From Flavobacteriales bacterium (GTDB taxonomy: Bacteria > Bacteroidota > Bacteroidia > Flavobacteriales_F > PHOS-HE28): DNA of 64,000 nt. Positions 17,814 through 25,551 of the stretch are shown piece after piece. The position numbers were made by a program, and so were the translations under genes. Position 1 is the first letter of the stretch, and the number at the start of each line of letters is the position of its first letter. Under the pieces are notes generated by a model. It was not told where the DNA came from and did not search any database. It saw only the letters and a list, made by a program, of their open reading frames with translations. Location of the stretch: assembly GCA_020635675.1 (NCBI GenBank), contig JACJZJ010000004.1, positions 1 through 64,000 of the forward strand, written 5' to 3'.

Positions 17814-20530
17814 GCCGCCAACTGTTCATTCAACTCCGCAATGATCCCGTCCATCTCCTCCCCGAAGAGCTGGTGCATGTGCGCCACGCCCCCCTGCCGC
17901 ACCAGCTCCAGATCGTCGCGGTCCAGATGCACGCTCTCGGCCAGGAAGTCGCGCAACTGGTGCAGCCAGGCCATCTGTGCCTCGGTGAACTTCACGTGCC
18001 CCGCCTGCCTGCGGAACACCCACTCCTGGAAGTTCTTCCGCACGGTTGCTGCATAGGGCCGCAGCTCGGCGTCGATGCCCAGCTCGAACCGGATCAGGGC
18101 CACCAGGTCGGTGAGCAGACGTTGCTGGCTACCCTCGGTCTTGAGGTCGAGCGCCCGCTCGTAGGCGGCCCACAGGCGGTCGGTGGTCAGGTTGTAGGGC
18201 GGCCGCTGGAGGGTCTCGGCCACCTCCTGCACCATGCGGAAGGTGAGCTCCCGGCGGCGGTAGGGCTGGCTGTAATAGATCTGCAGGGCCACCAGCTGGT
18301 CTTTGTTGGCCGCGAGGAACTCCCGGAACTGCTGCACGGTGGCGCGGGCCTTTTCCTGCTGGTCCTTGCTGAAGCCGGAAGCGGTCACCACGTCCACGTT
18401 CACCGTGTCGATGATCTGCTGGTACTTGCGGCGCACGTTCTCCACGAAGTCGCGGAAGGCGGCATCGTCGAAGACCAGGGTGGCCTCCTTGGCCAGCTGG
18501 GCGTTGCTCCTGCCGGTGGCGGCAGCCTGGTCGGGGTCGTTGGCGGCCAGCAGCGCGCCGGCCACCTGCTGGATGGTGCGGCCGCCGGCCTTCTGCTGGA
18601 AGGTATCCTGCTCCTGCGCGCTGATCTGCTTCTCCATGCGGGAGAGGCGGCCGGCCAGGCTGCTGAGCGTGTCGTCGTCATGCGCGCCCATGTGCACGGC
18701 CAGCATCAGGTCCTTCAGGCTGATGCCGCGTTTGCGCTCCAGGGGCTGGGTGGCGGTCTTCAGGCTGCGGCTCACGCCCACGGCGTCCACGATCACGAAG
18801 TGGGTCTTGGCGCTGTGCGCGCTGGGCGTCACCTTCCGCAGCGGGTCGGCATCGAAGGTGCGGGTGCCGCGGCCCTTCATCTGCTCGAAGTAGTTGCGGC
18901 TGCGCACGTCGCGCATGAAGAGCAGCAGTTCCAGGGGCTTCACGTCGGTGCCGGTGGCGATCATGTCCACCGTCACGGCCACGCGCGGGTTGTAGCTGTT
19001 GCGGAAGTTGGCCAGCACGGTGTCCGGGCTGTCGGCCTTGTAGGTCACCTTGCGGCAGAAGTCGTTGCCCTCGCCGAACTCCTCGCGCACGACCTGGATG
19101 ATGTCGTCCGCGTGGCTGTCGCTCTTGGCGAAGATCAGCGTCTTGGGCAGCTCCCGGCGGTGCGGGTAGATCTCCTGCTCCACGGCGCGCTTGAACTCAC
19201 GGATCACGGTGCGGATCTGGTCGGGGTTCACCACGTCACGGTCCAGCTGCCTCCCGGTGTAGTTCACGTCCTCGTCGCTCTGCTCCCAGCGCCGGGCGCG
19301 CGTCAGCCGGTCGCGGGTGCCGTACTGCTCCTTCGCCTGGATGGTGGCGCCCGCCTGGGTGATGGCGGTGTCGATGAGGTAGAGGTCGCAACCCACGTTC
19401 ACGCCGTCGGCCACGGCCTGCTCGTGCGGGTATTCGCTCACCACGTTCTTGTGGAAGAAGGCATAGGTGCGGCTGTCGGGCGTGGCGGTGAGGCCCACCA
19501 GGAAGGCATCGAAATACTCCAGCACCTGCCGCCACAGGTTGTAGATGCTGCGGTGGCACTCGTCGATGATGATCAGGTCGAAGAACTCCGGCGGCAGGTC
19601 GGGATTGTAGGCCACCGGCGCGGGCGGTTGTCTGCCCAGCAGGTGCTCCACCTCCCCGCCGGTGTGCTCCTCGGCCTCCTCGTCCAGCGTCTCCCCCTTC
19701 AGGATGCTGTACATGCGCTGGATGGTGCTGATGCACACCTGCGCGCCACCGTCGATGAAGTTGCTGCCGAGCCGCTGCACGGCGTACAGCTCGGTGAACT
19801 TGCGGGGGTCGTCGTTGGGTGTGTAGCTCTGGAACTCCTGTTCGGCCTGCCGCCCCAGGTTCCGCGTGTCCACCAGGAACAGCACGCGCTTCATGCGCAC
19901 GGGCGGCTTCAGCAGGCGGTACACGCTGGTGATGGCGGTGAAGGTCTTGCCGCTGCCGGTGGCCATCTGCACCAGGGCCCGGGGCTTGTTCTGCGCCAGG
20001 CTCTCCTCCAGGTGGGTGATGGCGTTGATCTGGCAATCGCGCAGGCCGGCGGTGTTCAGGGGCGGGAACTGCGTGAGGCGCGTGCGCAGGCTGGGTTCCT
20101 TGAGGCATTCCCGCAATGTCTCCGGCCGGTGGAAGGTGAACACCTCCCGGGCGCGCGGCTTGGGATCGCGGCGGTCCCAGTGCCTGGTGACCTCACCGGT
20201 GGTCAGGTAGCAGAAGGGCAGCTCGGCATCCCCGATGGTGTACTTCAGTTTGGCCGAGGCGTATTCCTCCGCCTGCTCCTCGTGCACGGTGAAGCGTTCG
20301 GCCTCCTCAGGCTTCTTGGCCTCCACCACGCCCACGGGCTTCTTCTCCACGAACAGCACATAGTCCACCGGACCAGTATCGGTGGGGTACTCCCGCACGG
20401 CGACCCCGGTGGACGCCGCCAGGTTCAGGCCATCCATGCTTTGCACCGCCCAACCCGACGCCACGAGCAGCGCGTCGATGGCGACGCGGGCCTTCTGTTC
20501 GGGGTTCAATTGGTCGGAGGCGGTGGTCAT
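17810..20530 (-). CDS. hsdR: Type I restriction endonuclease subunit HsdR
   Basis: This 906-residue subunit has the N-terminal RecB-type nuclease site (Asp56, Glu70-Ala-Lys72), Walker A MATGSGKTFT (189-198) and a DECH box (323-326). A second helicase lobe and a helical C-terminus that docks on HsdM follow. The ATG at 20530 is preferred over one at 20590, because the helical N-terminus begins there. It translocates DNA and cleaves unmodified phage DNA. It is the first gene of the minus-strand island operon. A TAATTTCA box about 15 nt upstream is a weak promoter candidate. Confidence 0.95.
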   Translation of the reverse strand: MTTASDQLNPEQKARVAIDALLVASGWAVQSMDGLNLAASTGVAVREYPTDTGPVDYVLFVEKKPVGVVEAKKPEEAERFTVHEEQAEEYASAKLKYTIGDAELPFCYLTTGEVTRHWDRRDPKPRAREVFTFHRPETLRECLKEPSLRTRLTQFPPLNTAGLRDCQINAITHLEESLAQNKPRALVQMATGSGKTFTAITSVYRLLKPPVRMKRVLFLVDTRNLGRQAEQEFQSYTPNDDPRKFTELYAVQRLGSNFIDGGAQVCISTIQRMYSILKGETLDEEAEEHTGGEVEHLLGRQPPAPVAYNPDLPPEFFDLIIIDECHRSIYNLWRQVLEYFDAFLVGLTATPDSRTYAFFHKNVVSEYPHEQAVADGVNVGCDLYLIDTAITQAGATIQAKEQYGTRDRLTRARRWEQSDEDVNYTGRQLDRDVVNPDQIRTVIREFKRAVEQEIYPHRRELPKTLIFAKSDSHADDIIQVVREEFGEGNDFCRKVTYKADSPDTVLANFRNSYNPRVAVTVDMIATGTDVKPLELLLFMRDVRSRNYFEQMKGRGTRTFDADPLRKVTPSAHSAKTHFVIVDAVGVSRSLKTATQPLERKRGISLKDLMLAVHMGAHDDDTLSSLAGRLSRMEKQISAQEQDTFQQKAGGRTIQQVAGALLAANDPDQAAATGRSNAQLAKEATLVFDDAAFRDFVENVRRKYQQIIDTVNVDVVTASGFSKDQQEKARATVQQFREFLAANKDQLVALQIYYSQPYRRRELTFRMVQEVAETLQRPPYNLTTDRLWAAYERALDLKTEGSQQRLLTDLVALIRFELGIDAELRPYAATVRKNFQEWVFRRQAGHVKFTEAQMAWLHQLRDFLAESVHLDRDDLELVRQGGVAHMHQLFGEEMDGIIAELNEQLAA

Positions 20531-20850
20531 GCTGGCCCTGAAATTAGGAGGATGGACCCATCCGAAGTCGGCGGTCGCGGTGGGTCCCATGGGTCATTTC
20601 GCCTTTTGCTTGGGTGAATTGGGTGATCAGGTCAGGAGGTCGGTAGGCCGCCGCGCGCGCGGCGGAAGGGTTTGTCGTTGGGTATTAAGTGAGGCCATCC
20701 AGCCAGATCGAACGGCTCTTCTGACCATCTATCGTGAGCGATCGTTTGCAAGACTGTTGATAGAGAGCAGGCCTGACTTGGACCAAGACCGATCGACCGT
20801 TCCTGGTCCTCCACCGGCCCGCATGGCAATGGTGGAGCATTGGTCATCGG
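20531..20850. other. Intergenic stretch upstream of hsdR
   Basis: No convincing gene lies here. A 71-codon minus-strand ORF (20632-20847) has no recognisable features and is treated as spurious. The region probably holds the promoter of the restriction operon. Confidence 0.5.
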
Positions 20851-21735
20851 TCATTCTTCGTCCCTTCGCGTGGACCCCTCGATCCCCACGATAAGTCCCG
20901 TTTGGTAGATAGGCGTATCTCCGTGGATATAGGTGCCGTTGATGAGGAACCCGAACACGCCTCCCAAGGGAACGATCAAGGTAGCCTCCACTCCAAAGGT
21001 CGCATCCTTGTATTGGCCGAATACGGATTCGAACGTACGCCCATCATGGTAGGAAAGGAATCCCTCCTCGCCGATAGTGAAGGTGCGGCCGTTCTTCACC
21101 TTGAATCCCTCCAGTTCGCACCCTAGGGTGAATCGGGCCTGGTTCAAAGTTCGTTCCACCAACGAATCCTCCATACCCACCTTGTACTTGTTGGCTCGGT
21201 AGTTCGCCGTGAGATAGAATTTGAGGATCTCATTCGCCTCTTGGATCTCGGTACCCTTGTTCAAGCTGAGCCGATACATCGGCGCGATACCGATGCTCAA
21301 ACCCTGCGAACTCTGGGCCAGGCTCATTAATGAGCCGACCGCACTGTCGCGATCCAATGTGGCGATCCGGCCGATGTTGCCGATCACGGCAAGGTTGAAT
21401 TTCTTGTTGATGAACTTCTCAACTGGTGCGATCACGATGCGGGTGGATCCGATCACATTATCGATGCTGGCCTCATCCTGAATATTGTAGGCCAGCGTGG
21501 CACCCACCCATGCATTGTCGGGTGCGACACTTGTGGTGATGACGGGTTCGGGTGACAGCAGAACAGGCGTGCAGAATAGATCCTCGTGGAAGTAACTTTT
21601 CGTGAAGCACACAGAGTCGTTAACCAAGGCTAGTTCCATGCCTTGGCCGAATGCACGGTAGCCATGCAGGTAGGTCAATACAAAAAACCATAGAAGGGAC
21701 CTTCGCCCATCTTTTCGGAATGCACGTGTGTTCAT
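20851..21735 (-). CDS. Predicted outer-membrane protein of unknown function
   Basis: This 294-residue protein starts at the ATG at 21735, with a signal peptide (about 10-31) ending at AFGQG. Its body is rich in amphipathic beta-strands alternating with short turns, especially from 70 onward (ATLAYNIQ, FGVEATLIVPLGG). That is typical of Bacteroidota outer-membrane barrels. A longer frame to 22335 runs through the upstream repeat and is rejected as the true start. Function is unknown. Confidence 0.65.
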   Translation of the reverse strand: MNTRAFRKDGRRSLLWFFVLTYLHGYRAFGQGMELALVNDSVCFTKSYFHEDLFCTPVLLSPEPVITTSVAPDNAWVGATLAYNIQDEASIDNVIGSTRIVIAPVEKFINKKFNLAVIGNIGRIATLDRDSAVGSLMSLAQSSQGLSIGIAPMYRLSLNKGTEIQEANEILKFYLTANYRANKYKVGMEDSLVERTLNQARFTLGCELEGFKVKNGRTFTIGEEGFLSYHDGRTFESVFGQYKDATFGVEATLIVPLGGVFGFLINGTYIHGDTPIYQTGLIVGIEGSTRRDEE

Positions 21736-22259
21736 GGGTGATCGGTGTTGTTGTGTATGAAAGCAGATGGGGTCGCGGAAGCACGAGTTGAGCCATACCC
21801 TCGAAATGGTCGATCCGCCTGAAACCTCTGGCCAAATACCCCAAGAACCAAGAAGACAAGGTGTTCTTGTGCTTGGACCGCTGGTCGCCATGTCCATGAG
21901 ACCTGCCCGAACTCCTTGGCTCCGCCCCTCCTGACCTCCGGCAACTTCAACCCCTGATGCGCATGCTTCACATATTGTGGTACACGTTCCCCCTCCCCCC
22001 AGCGCCAGCTTCCGCTCCTCCAGCACGCGGTGCAGCACTTCCTCGTTCACGCGGATCGGCCAGCCGGTCAGGTCCATGGGGTCTTGGGGGTTCAGGGTCC
22101 GGTGGAACACCCCTGGCGCCGGCCCGGCCACCGGCAGGAAAGGGACATCGCGCCCAACCTGCAAGTCGGTCTGCTGTGTTCGTGCTGCCGGTCGCATGGG
22201 CCGGGCCGGACGCCTTGGGGGCATTTCCGGGTGCCAAATTCCGGGAGGCCGTAGCGTAT
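21736..22259. other. Non-coding or decayed stretch
   Basis: No intact gene is supported. On the minus strand, about 21990-22200 reads as plausible protein (for example LTGWPIRVNEEVLHRVLEE), but it lacks a start and has no family match I know. It could be a remnant of a lost gene. The stretch ends at the 113-bp dyad repeat. Confidence 0.4.
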
Positions 22260-22372
22260 TTCCTACGTGGAAATACATACCCGGACCATGTATTTCTACA
22301 TACCCCCACCATGTATTTCCACATACCCCTACCATGTATTAATACATACCCGGACCATGTATTTCCACGTTG
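22260..22372 (+). repeat. 113-bp dyad-array repeat, copy A
   Basis: The core at 22265-22370 holds four tandem 23-bp units. Each contains an ACAT-ATGT dyad around CCCNNACC. The ends form a perfect 14-bp inverted repeat (ACGTGGAAATACAT). The element recurs at 44791-44903 with one mismatch in 113 bp. It ends in TTG, about 23 nt before a TGCTTTGC box. It therefore sits where an activator or repressor array would lie upstream of the response regulator gene. Confidence 0.9.
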
Positions 22373-22402
22373 TGCGGATCGTGTCCGCATGCTCTGCTTT
22401 GC
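22370..22402 (+). promoter_or_regulatory. Putative promoter of the response regulator gene
   Basis: TTG (22370-22372) and TGCTTTGC (22395-22402) approximate the Bacteroidota -33 and -7 (TAnnTTTG) boxes. The -33 element is the last base triplet of the 113-bp repeat. Confidence 0.35.
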
Positions 22403-22468
22403 ACCGGACGCTCCCCCGGCCCGATCGGCGGGTACCGGCAGGAGGCCACCATCAAAGCGAGGAGAAGG

Positions 22469-23152
22469 ATGTCGCGAGCAGCCAAGGAGCGCCTGGTGGT
22501 GGTGGAGGACGAGCCCTGCGCGCGGCTGGGCCTGGAGGAGATGCTGAAGGGGTGGCCGCACGGGCGGCTGCTGTTCACCGCGGAGAGCATCAGTGCCTAC
22601 GAGGCGGGCATCGCGCGCCACGGGCCGCCGAGCCTGGTGCTGCTGGACTTCAAGCTGCCGGACGGTGATGCGGTGCGATTGCTGCAGCGGATGCAGGCCG
22701 CAGGCCAGGCCACGCGGGCGCTGGTGATCACGGCCCGGCCGGAGCCGCGGCGCGCGCAGGCGGTGCTGGCGGCCGGGGCGTGCGGCATCCTGGGAAAATC
22801 GGCCACCACGGTGGAGCTACGGAAGGCGCTGGACGATGTGCGGCTGACCGGCCACCACCACAACGCGATCACGCAGGAGCTGGTGGCGCTGGCGGGCAAG
22901 CCATGGGACGCGGGGGATGATCGGGAGCAGCTGCACGCGAAGCTGAAGCGCACCCTGAAGGGACGGAAGTACCAGATCTTCCTGCTGCTGCTGGACCCGC
23001 AGGGGTACACGGTGCGCGAGGTGGCCATGAAACTGGGGATCTCGCTGCACACGGTGGAGGAACACCGCAAGAAGATCTACGAGCTGCTGGGGGTGCACAG
23101 CCGCATGGAACTGGTGTTGACGGCGATCCGCTTCGGGGTGCTGGCGGGGTGA
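22469..23152 (+). CDS. LuxR/NarL-family response regulator
   Basis: This 227-residue protein has a receiver domain with acidic residues at 13-15 and phospho-acceptor Asp60 in VLLDFKLPDG. The C-terminal helix-turn-helix is at about 165-215 (YTVREVAMKLGISLHTVEEH). It is predicted to activate or repress genes after phosphorylation, but no sensor kinase is adjacent. The ATG at 22469 is preceded by a GGAGAAGG stretch. The dyad array immediately upstream makes self-regulation a reasonable guess. Confidence 0.9.
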   Translation: MSRAAKERLVVVEDEPCARLGLEEMLKGWPHGRLLFTAESISAYEAGIARHGPPSLVLLDFKLPDGDAVRLLQRMQAAGQATRALVITARPEPRRAQAVLAAGACGILGKSATTVELRKALDDVRLTGHHHNAITQELVALAGKPWDAGDDREQLHAKLKRTLKGRKYQIFLLLLDPQGYTVREVAMKLGISLHTVEEHRKKIYELLGVHSRMELVLTAIRFGVLAG

Positions 23153-23174
23153 TCGGCGGACGGACGGGCCCCTC

Positions 23175-23636
23175 GTGCGGTCGTGCGCACCGAGCGTGCG
23201 CACGTGCGTCCGCGTTCCGCTCATGCACGTGCGTGACGCGCGCCAGCAACGCCGGTCCGCGCTGGTGCACGCCGCCCCGGTGTGCATGCTTGCACGCAGG
23301 GTGCGGGCGTTCGCCGGAAGCCTGCGGCCGCACGCGCGTGCCCTGCACCACCAGCACCCGGCGGCACTGTTGCAGGACACGGCCGTGCACAAGCGGACGC
23401 TGCGCGTGCGGGTCCGTGGCCGGTCCGTGCGCCTGCAGGACGCGGGCACGCACCACCACGCCCGATGCGCACGACCGCACGCCGTGGGCGTGCACGTACA
23501 GGCGCGGGGCGTGATGCCTCCGAATGCGCGCGTGCACATGCGGACGCCGGTCGTGGTATTGCACGACGCCGTCCTGCGATATCACGACACGCTCATGCGG
23601 GTGCACGACGGACGCGCACGACAGCAGGATGGGTGA
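23175..23636 (+). CDS. Unusual His/Arg/Val-rich ORF
   Basis: A 153-codon GTG-start frame (ATG alternative at 23223) encodes a His-, Arg- and Val-rich protein with an alternating pattern such as RVRVRGRSVRLQD. No domain or signal peptide is recognised. Third-position GC is high, as in real genes here. The DNA is extremely rich in GTGCAC- and GCGTGC-like alternating purine-pyrimidine runs, so the frame may be a by-product of composition. It could be a decayed repeat protein. Confidence 0.3.
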   Translation: MRSCAPSVRTCVRVPLMHVRDARQQRRSALVHAAPVCMLARRVRAFAGSLRPHARALHHQHPAALLQDTAVHKRTLRVRVRGRSVRLQDAGTHHHARCARPHAVGVHVQARGVMPPNARVHMRTPVVVLHDAVLRYHDTLMRVHDGRARQQDG

Positions 23637-23853
23637 TCCGGGGCCCGGGACGGTCCCGGATGGACGTGCGCAACGGGGGATCCGGCCGATGGTCGCAAGG
23701 CCTTGTCCGGCAAGGATTTCGGACGATGGCGGTCCCGTGGGCACGGGATGACCACATCCCGGGGATACGGGATGATGGGCTGGAACCGGTGGGGGCCCGC
23801 ACTCGAACAAAGGGCCGTCGGCAATGTCGCCGGCGAACAAAAAGTTCAGTTCG
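23637..23853. other. Short degenerate repeat stretch
   Basis: No gene is supported. About 23715-23780 contains imperfect copies of an ACGGGATGA-like word. The stretch leads into the fibronectin III gene. Confidence 0.35.
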
Positions 23854-24483
23854 ATGACACACGTTTTTCAAGTCAAGTTGGGCCTCGCAGGCCTCACCCC
23901 CACGGACCTGGTGGAAAAGGGCCGGAACCTGGTGGAGAAGTGCACGGGCAACGCGAACCTGACGCTGCCGGCGAACTTCCTCACCGACATGACCACGGCG
24001 CTTGACACGCTGCAGGCCGACAACATCGCCGTGCGCGACAACGGTGGTCGGCAGGACGTGCTGACGCGGAACCTGCAGGTGGCGGCGGTGCAGGAATTGG
24101 TGCGGCAGCTGGCCGGCTATGTGCAGGCGCAGTGCGGTGATGACGCCGGCAAGATCGCCAGCACGGGTTTCACCACCCATCGCGTGCCGAGCCCGATCGG
24201 CGTGCTGGACGCTCCGGGCAACCTGCGCGCCGAGCGTGGCAGGCTGCCGGGCGAAGTGCACTTGCGCTGGGACGGCGTGTACGGTCGCCTGATGTACCGC
24301 GGGTTCATCACCTCCGGTGATCCCAAGGACGAGAGCACGTGGCAGGAGCTGGTGCAGACCAGCAAGAACTTCCACACGGTGACCGGCCTGGACAGCGACA
24401 AGGCCTACTACTTCCGTGTGCAGGCCATCGGCGCCGCCGGTGAAGGGAAGATGAGCGACAGCGCCACCGCGAAGGCCGCCTGA
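23854..24483 (+). CDS. Fibronectin type III domain protein
   Basis: This 209-residue protein has an N-terminal helical part (about 1-100: VKLGLAGLTPTDLVEKG, then helices rich in Leu/Ala/Gln). A single fibronectin III domain follows (about 120-209: GEVHLRWD, YYFRVQAIGAAGEG). This two-part architecture recurs in Bacteroidota proteins of unknown role. No signal peptide is visible. The ATG at 23854 is favoured; an in-frame ATG at 23824 would add ten residues. Confidence 0.75.
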   Translation: MTHVFQVKLGLAGLTPTDLVEKGRNLVEKCTGNANLTLPANFLTDMTTALDTLQADNIAVRDNGGRQDVLTRNLQVAAVQELVRQLAGYVQAQCGDDAGKIASTGFTTHRVPSPIGVLDAPGNLRAERGRLPGEVHLRWDGVYGRLMYRGFITSGDPKDESTWQELVQTSKNFHTVTGLDSDKAYYFRVQAIGAAGEGKMSDSATAKAA

Positions 24484-24556
24484 TCGTGCGGGCCATGACC
24501 AAGGCCCCGGTGCTCCGATGGGAAACCGTCGGGGGCCGGGGCTGCGGGCGTGGGAA

Positions 24557-24593
24557 ATGAGAGAATGAGAAAATGAGAGAAATGAGGGAAATG
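24557..24593 (+). repeat. AATGAGA short tandem repeat at a start codon
   Basis: Five ATG codons occur in a degenerate 7- to 9-bp repeat (24557, 24565, 24573, 24582, 24591). The first two open tiny frames that stop at once; the last three are in frame with the GNAT gene. Slippage here would change the start or frame. Confidence 0.6.
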
Positions 24594-25379
24594 CAAGGGC
24601 GAACGGTCACGATCAAGCCATTGGAGGCGGGAGGGCTGAAAGCGGCGGCGGCGCTGACGCCGGAGGAGCCCGAGGCGCTGGGGCGGCTGAACTGGTACCT
24701 GCACACGCCGTATGCGCGAGCGGTCGGTGCATGGGTCAAGGAGGAACTGACGGGGTATGCACTGACCATCGGTCATGCGCACAGCGCGCACGGGACGGAC
24801 CTGGTGGTGCCGCCGCACTGGATGGGTGAAGGCGTGGGCACGGCGCTGCTGCGCGCACTGCTTGCCGAAATGGAAAGGAACGGCGCCACCGCGCAGGTGG
24901 TGCTGGCACCCACCGAAAGCTTGGGGTTCTTCGAACGCTTCGGTTTCCGCGCGGAGGGCGATCTGATCCGCTACACCGGCGGACGGCACGTGCAGGCCGC
25001 GCTGCAGGAGGTGGTGTCCGTGGCGCCCGAGCATTGGCTGGGCATCTGCCACCTGGACCGGCGCGCCACGGGCGAGGACCGGTCGCGCTGGCTGCGTGAG
25101 CACGATTACCTGGCGAAGGTGTGGCTGGAGCTCGGCCGCGTGCGCGGTTTCCTGCTGCCCCTTGCGGGCGATGGGCTGATCATCGCCGATGCACCTTACA
25201 TCGGTCTGGAGCTGCAGCGCTGGCTGCTGCCGGTGCGGGACCACATCACCCTGCCCGCCGGACAGGAGCAGGTGCATGCGCATCTGGTGAAGCAGGGGTA
25301 TGTGCCGGAGCCGCATGCAGTTCGGCTGGTGCGGGGCGCGCCCCTCCCCTGGCGGCCGGAGATGGTGTATGGGTGGTGA
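24573..25379 (+). CDS. GNAT-family N-acetyltransferase with a second domain
   Basis: This 268-residue protein has a GNAT core in its first half: WMGEGVGTALLRALL matches the acetyl-CoA-binding loop and helix, and GFFERFGFR is the typical C-terminal strand. The second half (about 145-268) looks like a diverged GNAT-type repeat. The substrate is unknown. The true start may be the ATG at 24573, 24582 or 24591, all within the repeat. No operon partner is evident. Confidence 0.82.
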   Translation: MREMREMQGRTVTIKPLEAGGLKAAAALTPEEPEALGRLNWYLHTPYARAVGAWVKEELTGYALTIGHAHSAHGTDLVVPPHWMGEGVGTALLRALLAEMERNGATAQVVLAPTESLGFFERFGFRAEGDLIRYTGGRHVQAALQEVVSVAPEHWLGICHLDRRATGEDRSRWLREHDYLAKVWLELGRVRGFLLPLAGDGLIIADAPYIGLELQRWLLPVRDHITLPAGQEQVHAHLVKQGYVPEPHAVRLVRGAPLPWRPEMVYGW

Positions 25380-25499
25380 GGGGGGCGGACGAAATGCGAT
25401 ATTGGAAGCTGTTCGAATTTTAGCGGTCGTATGATATGTGATGTGGAAATGCCAGATCGGCGGGATGATCCGAGATGTTGATAACAGAATAAAAACGCC

Positions 25500-25530
25500 T
25501 TGCGCCAGGGGGGTGGCCTCGCTACTTTCG
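25500..25530 (+). promoter_or_regulatory. Putative promoter of the giant T9SS protein gene
   Basis: TTG (25500-25502) and TACTTTCG (25523-25530) resemble the Bacteroidota -33/-7 boxes with suitable spacing. They lie 22 nt upstream of the chosen ATG. Confidence 0.45.
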
Positions 25531-25551
25531 TGTTCTCGCGAACATCTGCGA

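Noticed and set aside
17873..20617. 914-codon plus-strand ORF opposite hsdR
   Set aside because: It is antisense to a clear HsdR with complete motifs. Its low-complexity Val/Leu/Gly/His composition is typical of a mirror frame in high-GC DNA.
20851..22335. 494-residue version of the outer-membrane protein
   Set aside because: The extra 200 codons run through the dyad repeat and unrelated DNA; a signal peptide starts at the internal ATG at 21735.
22260..22372. CRISPR array
   Set aside because: The 23-bp units are contiguous with no unique spacers, there are only four, and no cas genes are nearby.
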